Part shown: piece after piece, positions 54,190 to 61,606 of the stretch
Position numbering within the stretch: position 1 is the first letter of the stretch
Layout: each line of letters starts with the position of its first letter
Origin: Flavobacterium sp. UBA7665
GTDB lineage: Bacteria; Bacteroidota; Bacteroidia; Flavobacteriales; Flavobacteriaceae
NCBI GenBank assembly: GCA_002483285.1
Contig: DLHP01000004.1
Location: forward strand, 1-64,000
Direction of reading: 5' to 3'
DNA length: 64,000 nt
Position numbers and translations under genes: made by a program
Notes under the pieces: model-generated
What the model saw: only the letters and a program-made list of their open reading frames with translations
Database searches by the model: none
What the model was told of the DNA's origin: nothing

Positions 54190-54459
54190 CTATTGCAAAT
54201 CGTTGATCTTAGAAACCAATTGATTAGCAGCTTGTTCTAATTCGGTGTGGATTTGTTTGAAGTGCGCTTTTTTATTTTCCACCTTTTTAGCGTTCACTTT
54301 TGCAATCAAAGTATCAAACGTACCGATTGCTTCATCGATTACTGCGTTAGACGCTTCGGTTGGTTTTCCGGTCGTTGACATTTCGTAGAGGTAAACCGCT
54401 TCAATGATATCGCCTAAAACGTAATTGATGTCCTTCTTTAAATTCTTAACATTTGCCAT
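54190..54459 (-). CDS. Conserved small helical protein
   Basis: 89 residues, all-helical by composition: LKKDINYVLGDIIEAVYLY, then TEASNAVIDEAIGTFDTLIA and HTELEQAANQLVSKINDLQ. No signal peptide and no motif I recognise. It has its own -7 box (TAGTTTTG at 54495-54488), which supports a real gene. The start codon is fixed by the first Met, close to the promoter. Confidence 0.78.
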   Translation of the reverse strand: MANVKNLKKDINYVLGDIIEAVYLYEMSTTGKPTEASNAVIDEAIGTFDTLIAKVNAKKVENKKAHFKQIHTELEQAANQLVSKINDLQ

Positions 54460-54487
54460 TGTAATGGTTTTTAAATTTTATTGGGTG

Positions 54488-54495
54488 CAAAACTA
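54488..54495 (-). promoter_or_regulatory. Candidate -7 element for the 54190 gene
   Basis: TAGTTTTG on the minus strand, 28 bp before the ATG. No -33 TTG at the right spacing. Confidence 0.45.
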
Positions 54496-54519
54496 CACAT
54501 AATCTGCTGCGATAAAAAA

Positions 54520-55482
54520 CTATTTGATATAAATTTCCAGTACCGACGCGTTCCCCACAAGCGCCATCTCCTTAATTTCGGCCGGAACCAAAATCGTGTC
54601 GCCTTTGCGGTACGAATAACTCTCGCCTGCAATGACAAGGTCAAACGCGCCTTCGGTACACATAAAAACGGTAAACGAACTGCCGTCTTTGCGTTGCTCC
54701 ATCTTGCCATTGAGCGCAATGTAATTTGTGGTAAAATATTGGCAATCCACCATCGCATTCGATTGGTTTTCTGACTTTTTATACGTCTTTTTGGCTTCGA
54801 CTCTGTCGTAATTGATTGCGTCCAACGCCAAATCAATGTGCAATTCGCGCGTGTTCCCGTCGGCGTCCACGCGGTCAAAATCGTAAATACGGTAAGTAAT
54901 GTCTGAGGTCTGCTGGATTTCGGCAATCACAAGGCCCGCGCCAATGGCATGTACCGTTCCGGTTTCCAGAAAGAACACATCGCCCACTTTCACCGGAACC
55001 GAATCCAGGATAGATAGCAACGTCTTATCCTCCAAATGCTTCAAATATTCCTGCGCGTTCGACGATTCCTTAAACCCAACGATGAGGCGTGAATTGGGAT
55101 CGGCCTGCATCACGTACCACATCTCGGTCTTGCCAAACGAATTGTGGCGTTTCTTGGCCAGTTCGTCATTTGGATGCACCTGAATCGACAAATCCTCACG
55201 CGCATCGAGGTACTTGAACAACAACGGAAATTCTTTACCAAATCGTTTGTACACTTTCGTGCCCAGCAATTCCTCGGGATATTTTTCAATAAGTTGGTTC
55301 AGGTTTTTGCCTTTCATATCGCCGTTGGCCACGACGCTCACATCGCCTTTCACGGTCGAGAGTTCCCAGCTTTCGCCTGTAATTTTGGTCGTAATCGGTT
55401 TGTGCAAAACGCTCTTGAGCTTGGTACCGCCCCAAATGCGGTCTTTTAAAATCGGCTCGAATTGTAATGGATATAATTTCAT
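54520..55482 (-). CDS. manA: Mannose-6-phosphate isomerase, class I
   Basis: Cupin enzyme interconverting fructose 6-phosphate and mannose 6-phosphate, feeding mannose and GDP-sugar routes for surface glycans. The N-terminus has DRIWGGTKL. The zinc-site motifs are LSIQVHPNDELA (Gln and His), GKTEMWYVM (Glu) and the C-terminal FLETGTVHAIGAGLVIAE (His). QQTSDITYRIYDFDR is conserved. 320 residues. Downstream of queD on the minus strand with the structured element (55496-55573) in between. Confidence 0.95.
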   Translation of the reverse strand: MKLYPLQFEPILKDRIWGGTKLKSVLHKPITTKITGESWELSTVKGDVSVVANGDMKGKNLNQLIEKYPEELLGTKVYKRFGKEFPLLFKYLDAREDLSIQVHPNDELAKKRHNSFGKTEMWYVMQADPNSRLIVGFKESSNAQEYLKHLEDKTLLSILDSVPVKVGDVFFLETGTVHAIGAGLVIAEIQQTSDITYRIYDFDRVDADGNTRELHIDLALDAINYDRVEAKKTYKKSENQSNAMVDCQYFTTNYIALNGKMEQRKDGSSFTVFMCTEGAFDLVIAGESYSYRKGDTILVPAEIKEMALVGNASVLEIYIK

Positions 55483-55495
55483 TTTTAATTTTTTG

Positions 55496-55573
55496 TAGCA
55501 TTTTCCTGCTGTCTGCTATATCTTTTGTCCGCTAAAGAAGCGGAACAAAAGGATGCCGCGTCCATCAGGGCTA
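55496..55573 (-). repeat. Structured intergenic element, copy 2 (after queD)
   Basis: On the minus strand the outer arms TAGC (55573-55570) and CCTG (55569-55566) pair with GCTA (55499-55496) and CAGG (55508-55505). The inner hairpin pairs 55540-55551 with 55522-55532, including CTTTTG/CAAAAG and TCCGC/GCGGA. It resembles copy 1 at 1-71 in order and in the GATAGCGGGAAACAGCT-like block. Lies between queD and manA, 20 bp after the queD stop. Confidence 0.6.
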
Positions 55574-55593
55574 GGCACTCGTATTCATTCAAA

Positions 55594-56007
55594 CTATTCG
55601 CCTCTGTAGGTAACGAAATTCCTTGGTGTTTCGTACAACACCACTTCGAGTTCCTGGTTGTCCTTGATGCGCATTTTTATTTTGTTCCAGATGACGACTG
55701 CTATGTTTTCGGCGGTTGGGTTCAACTCGGCAAAATCGGCCACGTCTATGTTTAAATTCTTGTGGTCAAACGGGTCTTCTACTTCCTCCTTGATGATGTC
55801 CGAAAGTAGCTTGATGTCCATAACATAACCCGTCTCCGGATCAATTTCGCCCTTCACGCTCACAATCAGTTCATAATTGTGTCCGTGGAAATTCACGTTG
55901 TTGCATTTGCCAAAAACCGAGTCGTTTTTTTCAAAAGACCAGTCCTTGCGGTACAAACGGTGTGCGGCATTGAAATGTGCCTTGCGGCTGATGGTTGCTT
56001 TACTCAC
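55594..56007 (-). CDS. queD: 6-carboxy-tetrahydropterin synthase / 6-pyruvoyl-tetrahydropterin synthase
   Basis: Zinc enzyme of the queuosine or pterin route. Zinc ligands are FNAAHRL (first His) and NNVNFHGHNYEL (two His), with the catalytic Cys in FGKCNN. GYVMDIKLL, DHKNLN and the C-terminal Glu of VVLYETPRNF complete the site. 137 residues. QueC, QueE and FolE are not adjacent, so the pathway assignment rests on the family. Between idi and manA on the minus strand. Confidence 0.9.
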   Translation of the reverse strand: MSKATISRKAHFNAAHRLYRKDWSFEKNDSVFGKCNNVNFHGHNYELIVSVKGEIDPETGYVMDIKLLSDIIKEEVEDPFDHKNLNIDVADFAELNPTAENIAVVIWNKIKMRIKDNQELEVVLYETPRNFVTYRGE

Positions 56008-56047
56008 GGTTTATGGTTGTTTTTTGTTAGGCTGTAGCTTAGGGCTT

Positions 56048-56575
56048 TCAAATTGTATGTTCCTCCAAATAATGGTAAAATTCGTCAAAAATAATCCTAA
56101 ACCAAACCGTGTAAATGTCAGGATGTTGGGCCATGTCTTGCTTCACATCCTCAATTTTCATCCATTTCCAGTCCTCGACTTCTTCGGGATTGATTTGGGG
56201 ATTTCCGTTGAAATAACCAATCATGACGTGGTCCAGTTCGTGCTCTGTAAGGCCATTGTCAAACGGTGCCTTATAGATGAAATGAAACAATTCCTTGAGC
56301 TCGGCCTTGAAACCCATCTCTTCAAACAACCGTCGGCTGCCCGCCACGATATTGCTTTCGCCTTCACGTTGGTGGCTGCAACAGGTATTGGTCCACAATA
56401 GCGGAGAATGGTATTTCTGGTGCGCGCGCTGCTGCAGCATGATTTCTTTTTTATCGTTGAGGATAAACACAGAAAACGCACGGTGCAATACCGCTTTTTG
56501 GTGCGCCTCCAATTTAGGCATCAGCCCAATGGCTTCGTCTCGTTCATTGACAAGGATGACCTGCTCTTCTTTCAT
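56048..56575 (-). CDS. idi: Isopentenyl-diphosphate delta-isomerase (type 1)
   Basis: Nudix-fold enzyme interconverting IPP and DMAPP for isoprenoid synthesis. VLHRAFSVFIL begins the core. The catalytic Cys is in LWTNTCCSHQR near residue 68, and the Nudix-like helix is AGSRRLFEEMGF. The Glu pair of the metal site is in LTEHELDHVMIGYF. 175 residues using ATG 56575; the upstream in-frame extension does not match the family. First gene of the idi-queD-manA run and divergent from the MBOAT gene. Confidence 0.94.
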   Translation of the reverse strand: MKEEQVILVNERDEAIGLMPKLEAHQKAVLHRAFSVFILNDKKEIMLQQRAHQKYHSPLLWTNTCCSHQREGESNIVAGSRRLFEEMGFKAELKELFHFIYKAPFDNGLTEHELDHVMIGYFNGNPQINPEEVEDWKWMKIEDVKQDMAQHPDIYTVWFRIIFDEFYHYLEEHTI

Positions 56576-56592
56576 AATGGGATTTCGCTGCC

Positions 56593-56600
56593 CAAAAGTA
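56593..56600 (-). promoter_or_regulatory. Candidate -7 element for idi
   Basis: TACTTTTG on the minus strand, 17 bp before the ATG; a TTG lies 14 bp further upstream, shorter than the usual spacing. Confidence 0.45.
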
Positions 56601-56717
56601 CAAAATTTTGGGGTCAAAAATATACGGCAAATGGCGTATTGGCAATCCATCAAAAAAAAGATACATTTACCGCAAGAATTTTAACAAAACCATTTATTTA
56701 AAACTTTACCCGTTTAG

Positions 56718-58154
56718 ATGCTTTTCAACTCCCTTTCGTTTGCGGTATTCCTGCCCGTGGTTTTCGTGCTGTATTGGTTTTTGGCCAATAGGAATTTCAA
56801 GCTACAGAATTTGTTGTTGCTGGTGTCGAGTTTTTTCTTTTACGCCTGCTGGGATTTCAGGTTCTTGTTTCTACTGATGTTCTCTATCCTGCTCGACTAT
56901 TTCACAGGCATCAAAATGCACGAAGCCACGCGACCATCGATGAAAAAATTCTGGTTCTGGCTCAGTATTTCTGTAAACCTTGGCTTTTTGTCGGTTTTTA
57001 AATACTACAATTTTTTTGTCGAATCTATGGCCGACGGGCTTTCGCAACTGGGGGTCTCGGCAAATTTCGCCACCTTGAACGTTATCTTACCCGTGGGAAT
57101 ATCCTTTTACACGTTCCATGGTTTGTCTTATGTGATCGACATTTACAAGGACAAAATCAAACCCGAGAAAAACTTCATAGACTATGCGGTTTTTGTGAGC
57201 TTCTTCCCGCTACTCGTTGCCGGCCCTATTGAACGCGCTACGCACCTGTTGCCGCAAATCCAACGCAAACGCGAATTCGATTACCACCAGGCCGTCGACG
57301 GACTTCGTCAGATTTTATGGGGGCTTTTCAAAAAACTCGTGATTGCCGACAATTGCGCCGCATTTGCCAATGAGGTGTTCAACAATTCGCCGATCCATTC
57401 AGGCAGCACGCATCTGGTGGGCGCGATCTTTTTCACGCTGCAGATTTACGGTGACTTTTCGGGTTATTCGGATATTGCGCTCGGAACCGCCCGCCTTTTT
57501 GGCATCGAATTGCTCCGAAATTTCTCGTTCCCGTTCTTTTCCCGCGACATCTCCGAATTTTGGCGCCGCTGGCACATCTCGCTTTCCTCATGGTTCAAGG
57601 ATTACCTCTACATTCCGCTGGGTGGCAGCAAAGGCGGTATGTGGATCAAAATTCGCAACACTTTTATTATTTTCCTCGTCAGCGGGTTTTGGCATGGCGC
57701 GAACTGGACCTTTATCATTTGGGGATTGCTCAACGCAATTTACATTATGCCGTCGATTATTTGGCAAACCAACCGAAACAATTTAGAGATTGTGGCCAAG
57801 GGTAAAATGTTCGCGGGCGCCAAGGAAACCTTGCAAATCATACAAACTTTCGGGCTTACCGTTTTGGCTTTTACTTTTTTCAGGGCCAATTCGGTTACCG
57901 ACGCTTTTCAATACCTGGGCCGGACATTTTCTGGCTCGCTGTTCACCAAACCCGAAGGCATCCGCAATGAACTGATTTGGCTGATCCTGGTTTTCATGAC
58001 CATCGAATGGATGGGACGTGAAAACAAATACGCCATAGAGAAACTTGGGTTCAACTGGCCCAATCCGGTTAGGATTTCGTTTTATTACGCGATCCTCTTG
58101 GTGACTTTTATGTTTGCCGGTTCGGCCCAGGATTTTATCTACTTTCAATTTTAA
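56718..58154 (+). CDS. MBOAT family O-acyltransferase (AlgI-like)
   Basis: 478 residues with ten or more membrane segments. VGISFYTFHGLSYVIDIY, PLLVAGPIERATHLLPQI, FSGYSDIALGTARLFGIEL, and RDISEFWRRWHISLSSWFKD with the family Arg/Trp/His cluster are all AlgI/DltB signatures. The catalytic His is in GFWHGANWTFIIWG. It moves acyl groups across or at the inner membrane to a polysaccharide or wall polymer. The downstream GSSRAW protein starts 3 bp after its stop, like AlgI-AlgJ or DltB-DltD pairs. The acceptor is unknown. Confidence 0.93.
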   Translation: MLFNSLSFAVFLPVVFVLYWFLANRNFKLQNLLLLVSSFFFYACWDFRFLFLLMFSILLDYFTGIKMHEATRPSMKKFWFWLSISVNLGFLSVFKYYNFFVESMADGLSQLGVSANFATLNVILPVGISFYTFHGLSYVIDIYKDKIKPEKNFIDYAVFVSFFPLLVAGPIERATHLLPQIQRKREFDYHQAVDGLRQILWGLFKKLVIADNCAAFANEVFNNSPIHSGSTHLVGAIFFTLQIYGDFSGYSDIALGTARLFGIELLRNFSFPFFSRDISEFWRRWHISLSSWFKDYLYIPLGGSKGGMWIKIRNTFIIFLVSGFWHGANWTFIIWGLLNAIYIMPSIIWQTNRNNLEIVAKGKMFAGAKETLQIIQTFGLTVLAFTFFRANSVTDAFQYLGRTFSGSLFTKPEGIRNELIWLILVFMTIEWMGRENKYAIEKLGFNWPNPVRISFYYAILLVTFMFAGSAQDFIYFQF

Positions 58155-58157
58155 GCC

Positions 58158-59114
58158 ATGAAAAAGTTTGTGATTCGATTTTGCCTTTTCCTGCTGCCAG
58201 TCTTTGCACTGCTGGGCTTTGCCGATTCGTTCCTTTCTGAAAATCTCAAAAAATCCAACAATTTTGTCAAGGGCGAATTCTCGACCTGGAATGCGCTCTA
58301 CGATAAAAAGCTCGACTCTAAAATCATCATACTCGGCTCCTCGCGCGCCTGGCTGCATTTCGATGCGGCGATGATGACCGATAGCCTGCACACACCTGTG
58401 TACAACATTGGCATGGACGGATACAATTTCTGGTTCCAGGATTACCGGCTCAAGCTCGCCTTACAATCCCGTGTCAAACCCAGGCTGATTGTACATTCGC
58501 TTGATGTGTTTACGCTCGCCAAAAGACCCGACTTGTTTTATCCCGAGCAATTCCTGCCATACATGCTGGGCAATACAGAACTGCAAAAGGCCTGCAACGG
58601 TTTTTCGGGTTATTCCCCAATCGATTATAAGCTCCCGATGCTGCGCTACTTTGGCAAAGGCAAGGCGATCATCGAATCGTTAAAAATGGCCGCCGATGCG
58701 AAAAACGAAGCGTTCCGGATCAGGGGATTCCAGGGCAATAACGAATCCTGGAACAACGACCTGGAAAAGGCCGAAAAGGCAGTGGGCTCGATGGAAGTAA
58801 AAATCGATGCGCCTACGGTGAAATTGTTCGAGACTTACCTGGAGCGCTGCCGCAAAGAAAACATCCAGGTGGTTTTTGTCAATGCGCCCGAGTATATTGA
58901 AGGACAGGATTTCATCAGCAACCGCGAAGCCATCTTTGAGCGGTATCGCCAATACAGCAAGCGGTACAATATTCCGTTCCTTGATTATTCTAAGGATTCG
59001 CTTTCCTACAACCAAAAATTGTTCTACAACGCGCTACACCTCAATAAGGTGGGCGCCGAATTTTTCACCGCCAAATTCATCGGCGACCTTAGGAAACTCG
59101 ACTTAAAGTATTAG
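58158..59114 (+). CDS. Periplasmic SGNH/DltD-like partner of the MBOAT protein
   Basis: A membrane anchor (residues 5-22, FCLFLLPVFALLGFADS) is followed by a globular SGNH-like domain. IILGSSRAWLHFD (block I with Ser), NIGMDGYNFWFQD (block II), and a C-terminal YNALHLNKVGAEFF (the Asp/His block with the Asp replaced by Asn) are visible. DltD-type proteins hand acyl groups from the MBOAT to the periplasmic acceptor, and the tight linkage suggests the same here. 318 residues. The precise catalytic triad is not settled. Confidence 0.82.
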   Translation: MKKFVIRFCLFLLPVFALLGFADSFLSENLKKSNNFVKGEFSTWNALYDKKLDSKIIILGSSRAWLHFDAAMMTDSLHTPVYNIGMDGYNFWFQDYRLKLALQSRVKPRLIVHSLDVFTLAKRPDLFYPEQFLPYMLGNTELQKACNGFSGYSPIDYKLPMLRYFGKGKAIIESLKMAADAKNEAFRIRGFQGNNESWNNDLEKAEKAVGSMEVKIDAPTVKLFETYLERCRKENIQVVFVNAPEYIEGQDFISNREAIFERYRQYSKRYNIPFLDYSKDSLSYNQKLFYNALHLNKVGAEFFTAKFIGDLRKLDLKY

Positions 59115-59163
59115 CCTTCACAAACATTTGTTAATTCAATCCCAAATGTAAACTAACCGACAT

Positions 59164-59192
59164 TTGGCATCGTAACTGTGGTTGTAACTTTG
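59164..59192 (+). promoter_or_regulatory. Promoter of the msrB-msrA unit
   Basis: TTG at 59164-59166, an 18-bp spacer and TAACTTTG at 59185-59192, 19 bp before the msrB ATG. Full match to the Bacteroidota consensus. Confidence 0.7.
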
Positions 59193-59211
59193 TCATTCAA
59201 AACCAAAAACC

Positions 59212-59781
59212 ATGAAACAGCCGTTTAAAATTGTCGCTATTTTTTGCTGCGTGATGCTCTCGCTGGGTGTTGGCGCACAGAACACTAAGGCCAAAAGCGC
59301 CGCGACCCAGAAAACCAAAAAGATTTACAATCCTTTTTATTCAAGAACCAGCAAGGAAAAGATGATCCTACCTGATTCTGAATGGAAAAAAGTACTGTCG
59401 CCCGAGCTTTACGAAGTGTCGCGCCACGGCGAAACCGAACGACCGTTTACCGGAAAATACTGGGATTCTGAAGCCAAGGGCACCTATTATTGTGCAGCCT
59501 GCGGAAACAAACTCTTTCGTTCGGACGCCAAGTTCTCGAGTAGTTGCGGCTGGCCGAGCTTCTTTGAACAGGACAATAAAAAAAGCGTGGTGTACAAGAA
59601 AGACAATTCGCTCGGAATGGAACGTATTGAAGCGTTGTGCGGCCGTTGCGGCGGACATCTCGGTCATTTGTTTGACGATGGCCCACAACCTACCGGCAAG
59701 CGGTATTGCATGAATTCGATTGCGCTAGATTTTGAACCGGAAAAAGCGAACTCGAACACCAAAACTCCAAACTCCAAATAA
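59212..59781 (+). CDS. msrB: Exported peptide-methionine (R)-S-oxide reductase
   Basis: Signal peptide (1-22, ending VGAQ), so it acts in the periplasm. The zinc site has two CxxC pairs (CAACG and CGRCGG). The catalytic Cys is in RYCMNSIALDF, and CGWPSFF and HLGHLFDDGPQPTG are family motifs. Reduces methionine R-sulfoxide in exported proteins. 189 residues with a T/N/K-rich tail. One nucleotide separates its stop from the msrA start. Confidence 0.95.
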   Translation: MKQPFKIVAIFCCVMLSLGVGAQNTKAKSAATQKTKKIYNPFYSRTSKEKMILPDSEWKKVLSPELYEVSRHGETERPFTGKYWDSEAKGTYYCAACGNKLFRSDAKFSSSCGWPSFFEQDNKKSVVYKKDNSLGMERIEALCGRCGGHLGHLFDDGPQPTGKRYCMNSIALDFEPEKANSNTKTPNSK

Positions 59782-59782
59782 C

Positions 59783-60412
59783 ATGAGACACATTATGATA
59801 TTTTGCCTATTGGCTACCGGCACCTTATTCGCGCAAAAAAGCGCTGCTGACGCTACAAAAGCACAACAACAAGCCGGACTCGAAACCATCACACTCGGTG
59901 GCGGTTGCTATTGGTGTGTGGAGGCGGTGTATGAAAATCTGGTTGGGGTGCAATCGGTGGTGTCGGGATTTGCAGGCGGAAAAACTGCCAATCCGACTTA
60001 TGAGCAGGTTTCGTCGGGAAACACCGGTTATGCCGAGGTGGTACAAATCACTTACGACAAAAAAATCACCAACCTCGATGAGATCTTCAAGGTTTTTTTC
60101 ACTGTACACGATCCCACGACACTGAACCGGCAAGGTGCCGATGTGGGCACGCAATACCGCTCGGCGATTTTCTTCAAGAATGAAGAGCAGAAAAAAGCAG
60201 CCCAAAATATTATTGCGGCGCTGACCAAAGCAAAAGCCTATAGCAAACCCATCGTGACTACTTTAGAACCGTTTACCAAATTCTACAAGGCCGAGGCTTA
60301 CCACCAAAATTACTATGCCAACAACAAAAGCCAACCGTATTGCCAAATGGTCATCCAACCCAAGATGGAGAAGTTCGAGAAGGTTTTTAAGGACCGACTC
60401 AAAAAGAAATAG
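59783..60412 (+). CDS. msrA: Exported peptide-methionine (S)-S-oxide reductase
   Basis: Signal peptide (1-18, ending LFAQ). The catalytic motif GGGCYWCVEAVYE carries the nucleophile Cys and a second Cys two residues later. VSGFAGGKTANPTYEQVSSG and HDPTTLNRQGADVGTQYRS are family signatures; EAYHQNYYANN closes the site. 209 residues from ATG 59783. Acts with MsrB on both sulfoxide forms in the periplasm. The electron donor (usually a membrane thioredoxin-like route) is not encoded here. Confidence 0.95.
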   Translation: MRHIMIFCLLATGTLFAQKSAADATKAQQQAGLETITLGGGCYWCVEAVYENLVGVQSVVSGFAGGKTANPTYEQVSSGNTGYAEVVQITYDKKITNLDEIFKVFFTVHDPTTLNRQGADVGTQYRSAIFFKNEEQKKAAQNIIAALTKAKAYSKPIVTTLEPFTKFYKAEAYHQNYYANNKSQPYCQMVIQPKMEKFEKVFKDRLKKK

Positions 60413-60417
60413 CCAAC

Positions 60418-60446
60418 AACCGGAAGTCATTTCCGGTTTTTTTTTG
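60418..60446 (+). terminator. Terminator after msrA
   Basis: AACCGGAA (60418-60425), a 5-nt loop, TTCCGGTT (60431-60438), then more T residues; directly after the stop. Confidence 0.9.
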
Positions 60447-60544
60447 CTTAAGATTCACATCCTTAACAATAGTTTTTTTGTACTTCATACAAAAATCACC
60501 AATTTTGCCACCGATGCAATTGTACGCTGCATCAACGCGCTTCA

Positions 60545-61606
60545 ATGTCAGTAACAAAATACCCCAGCATTAATGGCTTAAGGGCCATCAGCATCTTGAT
60601 GGTCATTGCTTTCCACCTTATCGGGATGGGATATGTGACGCAACGGTATACTGAAATCGCGTGGCTTGAACCCTTCACGAAGATTTTCCACAACGGGTAT
60701 TTGGGCGTGAATGTGTTTTTTGTAATCTCGGGATTTCTGATCACTACTTTGCTTATCAGGGAAGAGAATCAGTCGGGTACCGTTTCACTCAGAAAGTTCT
60801 TCATTCGGCGTACCTTGCGGATTTTTCCGGCGTATTATTTCCTGCTGCTCGTCTATGCTATTTTGCAGATTTGTGCAATTATAGAAATCCCTTGGGGATC
60901 TTGGACTACCGCAATCACGTATTTGAAATACTTCAACTGGAAAAAAGACTGGTATACCTCGCATGCGTGGTCACTGAGTATCGAGGAACATTTTTACCTG
61001 TTCTGGCCATTCCTGTTCCTGCAAGGGCAAAGGATTAGGCGCAATGCCAGCGTCATCATGATGGTGCTCGCGCCCGTCATGCTCCTGGTGATGCACGTGT
61101 TCTCTGTGGGTTGGCTCAACGATCAGATTATTTTTACGCGGATAGACGCCATAGCCACGGGTTGTTATTTTGCCATCTACCACGAGAAAATCATTGAAAA
61201 ACTGCGCGCGCATTGGACGTTGTTTTTCTACGCTTCGCTACTCATACTTTTCGCCTGGCCCAATTTGTGGGAACTTGCCGAGCAATCAAACTCAAGGCTA
61301 TTTGCTATCGCGTTTGGCAGTTTAAAAGGAACGATTGCCAATTTCGCTATTGGAATTATAATGCTTTACTCGGTTTTTGGGCCGCAGCGACTTTGGTTCA
61401 AATTCCTGAACCTGCGCATCATGCATTTTATTGGGTTCCTGTCTTACAGTCTTTACCTATGGCAGCAATTGTTCATCAATAAAACCAACCTTTGGTTTCA
61501 CCAATTCCCTGTGAATATCGTACTGATATTCGTCATGGCGGTGTTCTCCTACTACATCATCGAACGGCCGTTCTTACAACTCAAGAAGAAGTTCTCGAAT
61601 TTATAA
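60545..61606 (+). CDS. Acyltransferase 3 (OafA/YrhL) family membrane protein
   Basis: 353 residues with about ten membrane segments. The family Arg is in INGLRAISILMVIAFHL, which also holds the conserved His near residue 23. GYLGVNVFFVISGFLITTLL, RKFFIRRTLRIFPAYYF and HAWSLSIEEHFYLFWPF are hallmark motifs. These enzymes acylate cell-surface sugars such as O-antigen or peptidoglycan. No SGNH domain is fused. The stop overlaps the convergent gapN gene by 6 nt. Confidence 0.92.
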   Translation: MSVTKYPSINGLRAISILMVIAFHLIGMGYVTQRYTEIAWLEPFTKIFHNGYLGVNVFFVISGFLITTLLIREENQSGTVSLRKFFIRRTLRIFPAYYFLLLVYAILQICAIIEIPWGSWTTAITYLKYFNWKKDWYTSHAWSLSIEEHFYLFWPFLFLQGQRIRRNASVIMMVLAPVMLLVMHVFSVGWLNDQIIFTRIDAIATGCYFAIYHEKIIEKLRAHWTLFFYASLLILFAWPNLWELAEQSNSRLFAIAFGSLKGTIANFAIGIIMLYSVFGPQRLWFKFLNLRIMHFIGFLSYSLYLWQQLFINKTNLWFHQFPVNIVLIFVMAVFSYYIIERPFLQLKKKFSNL

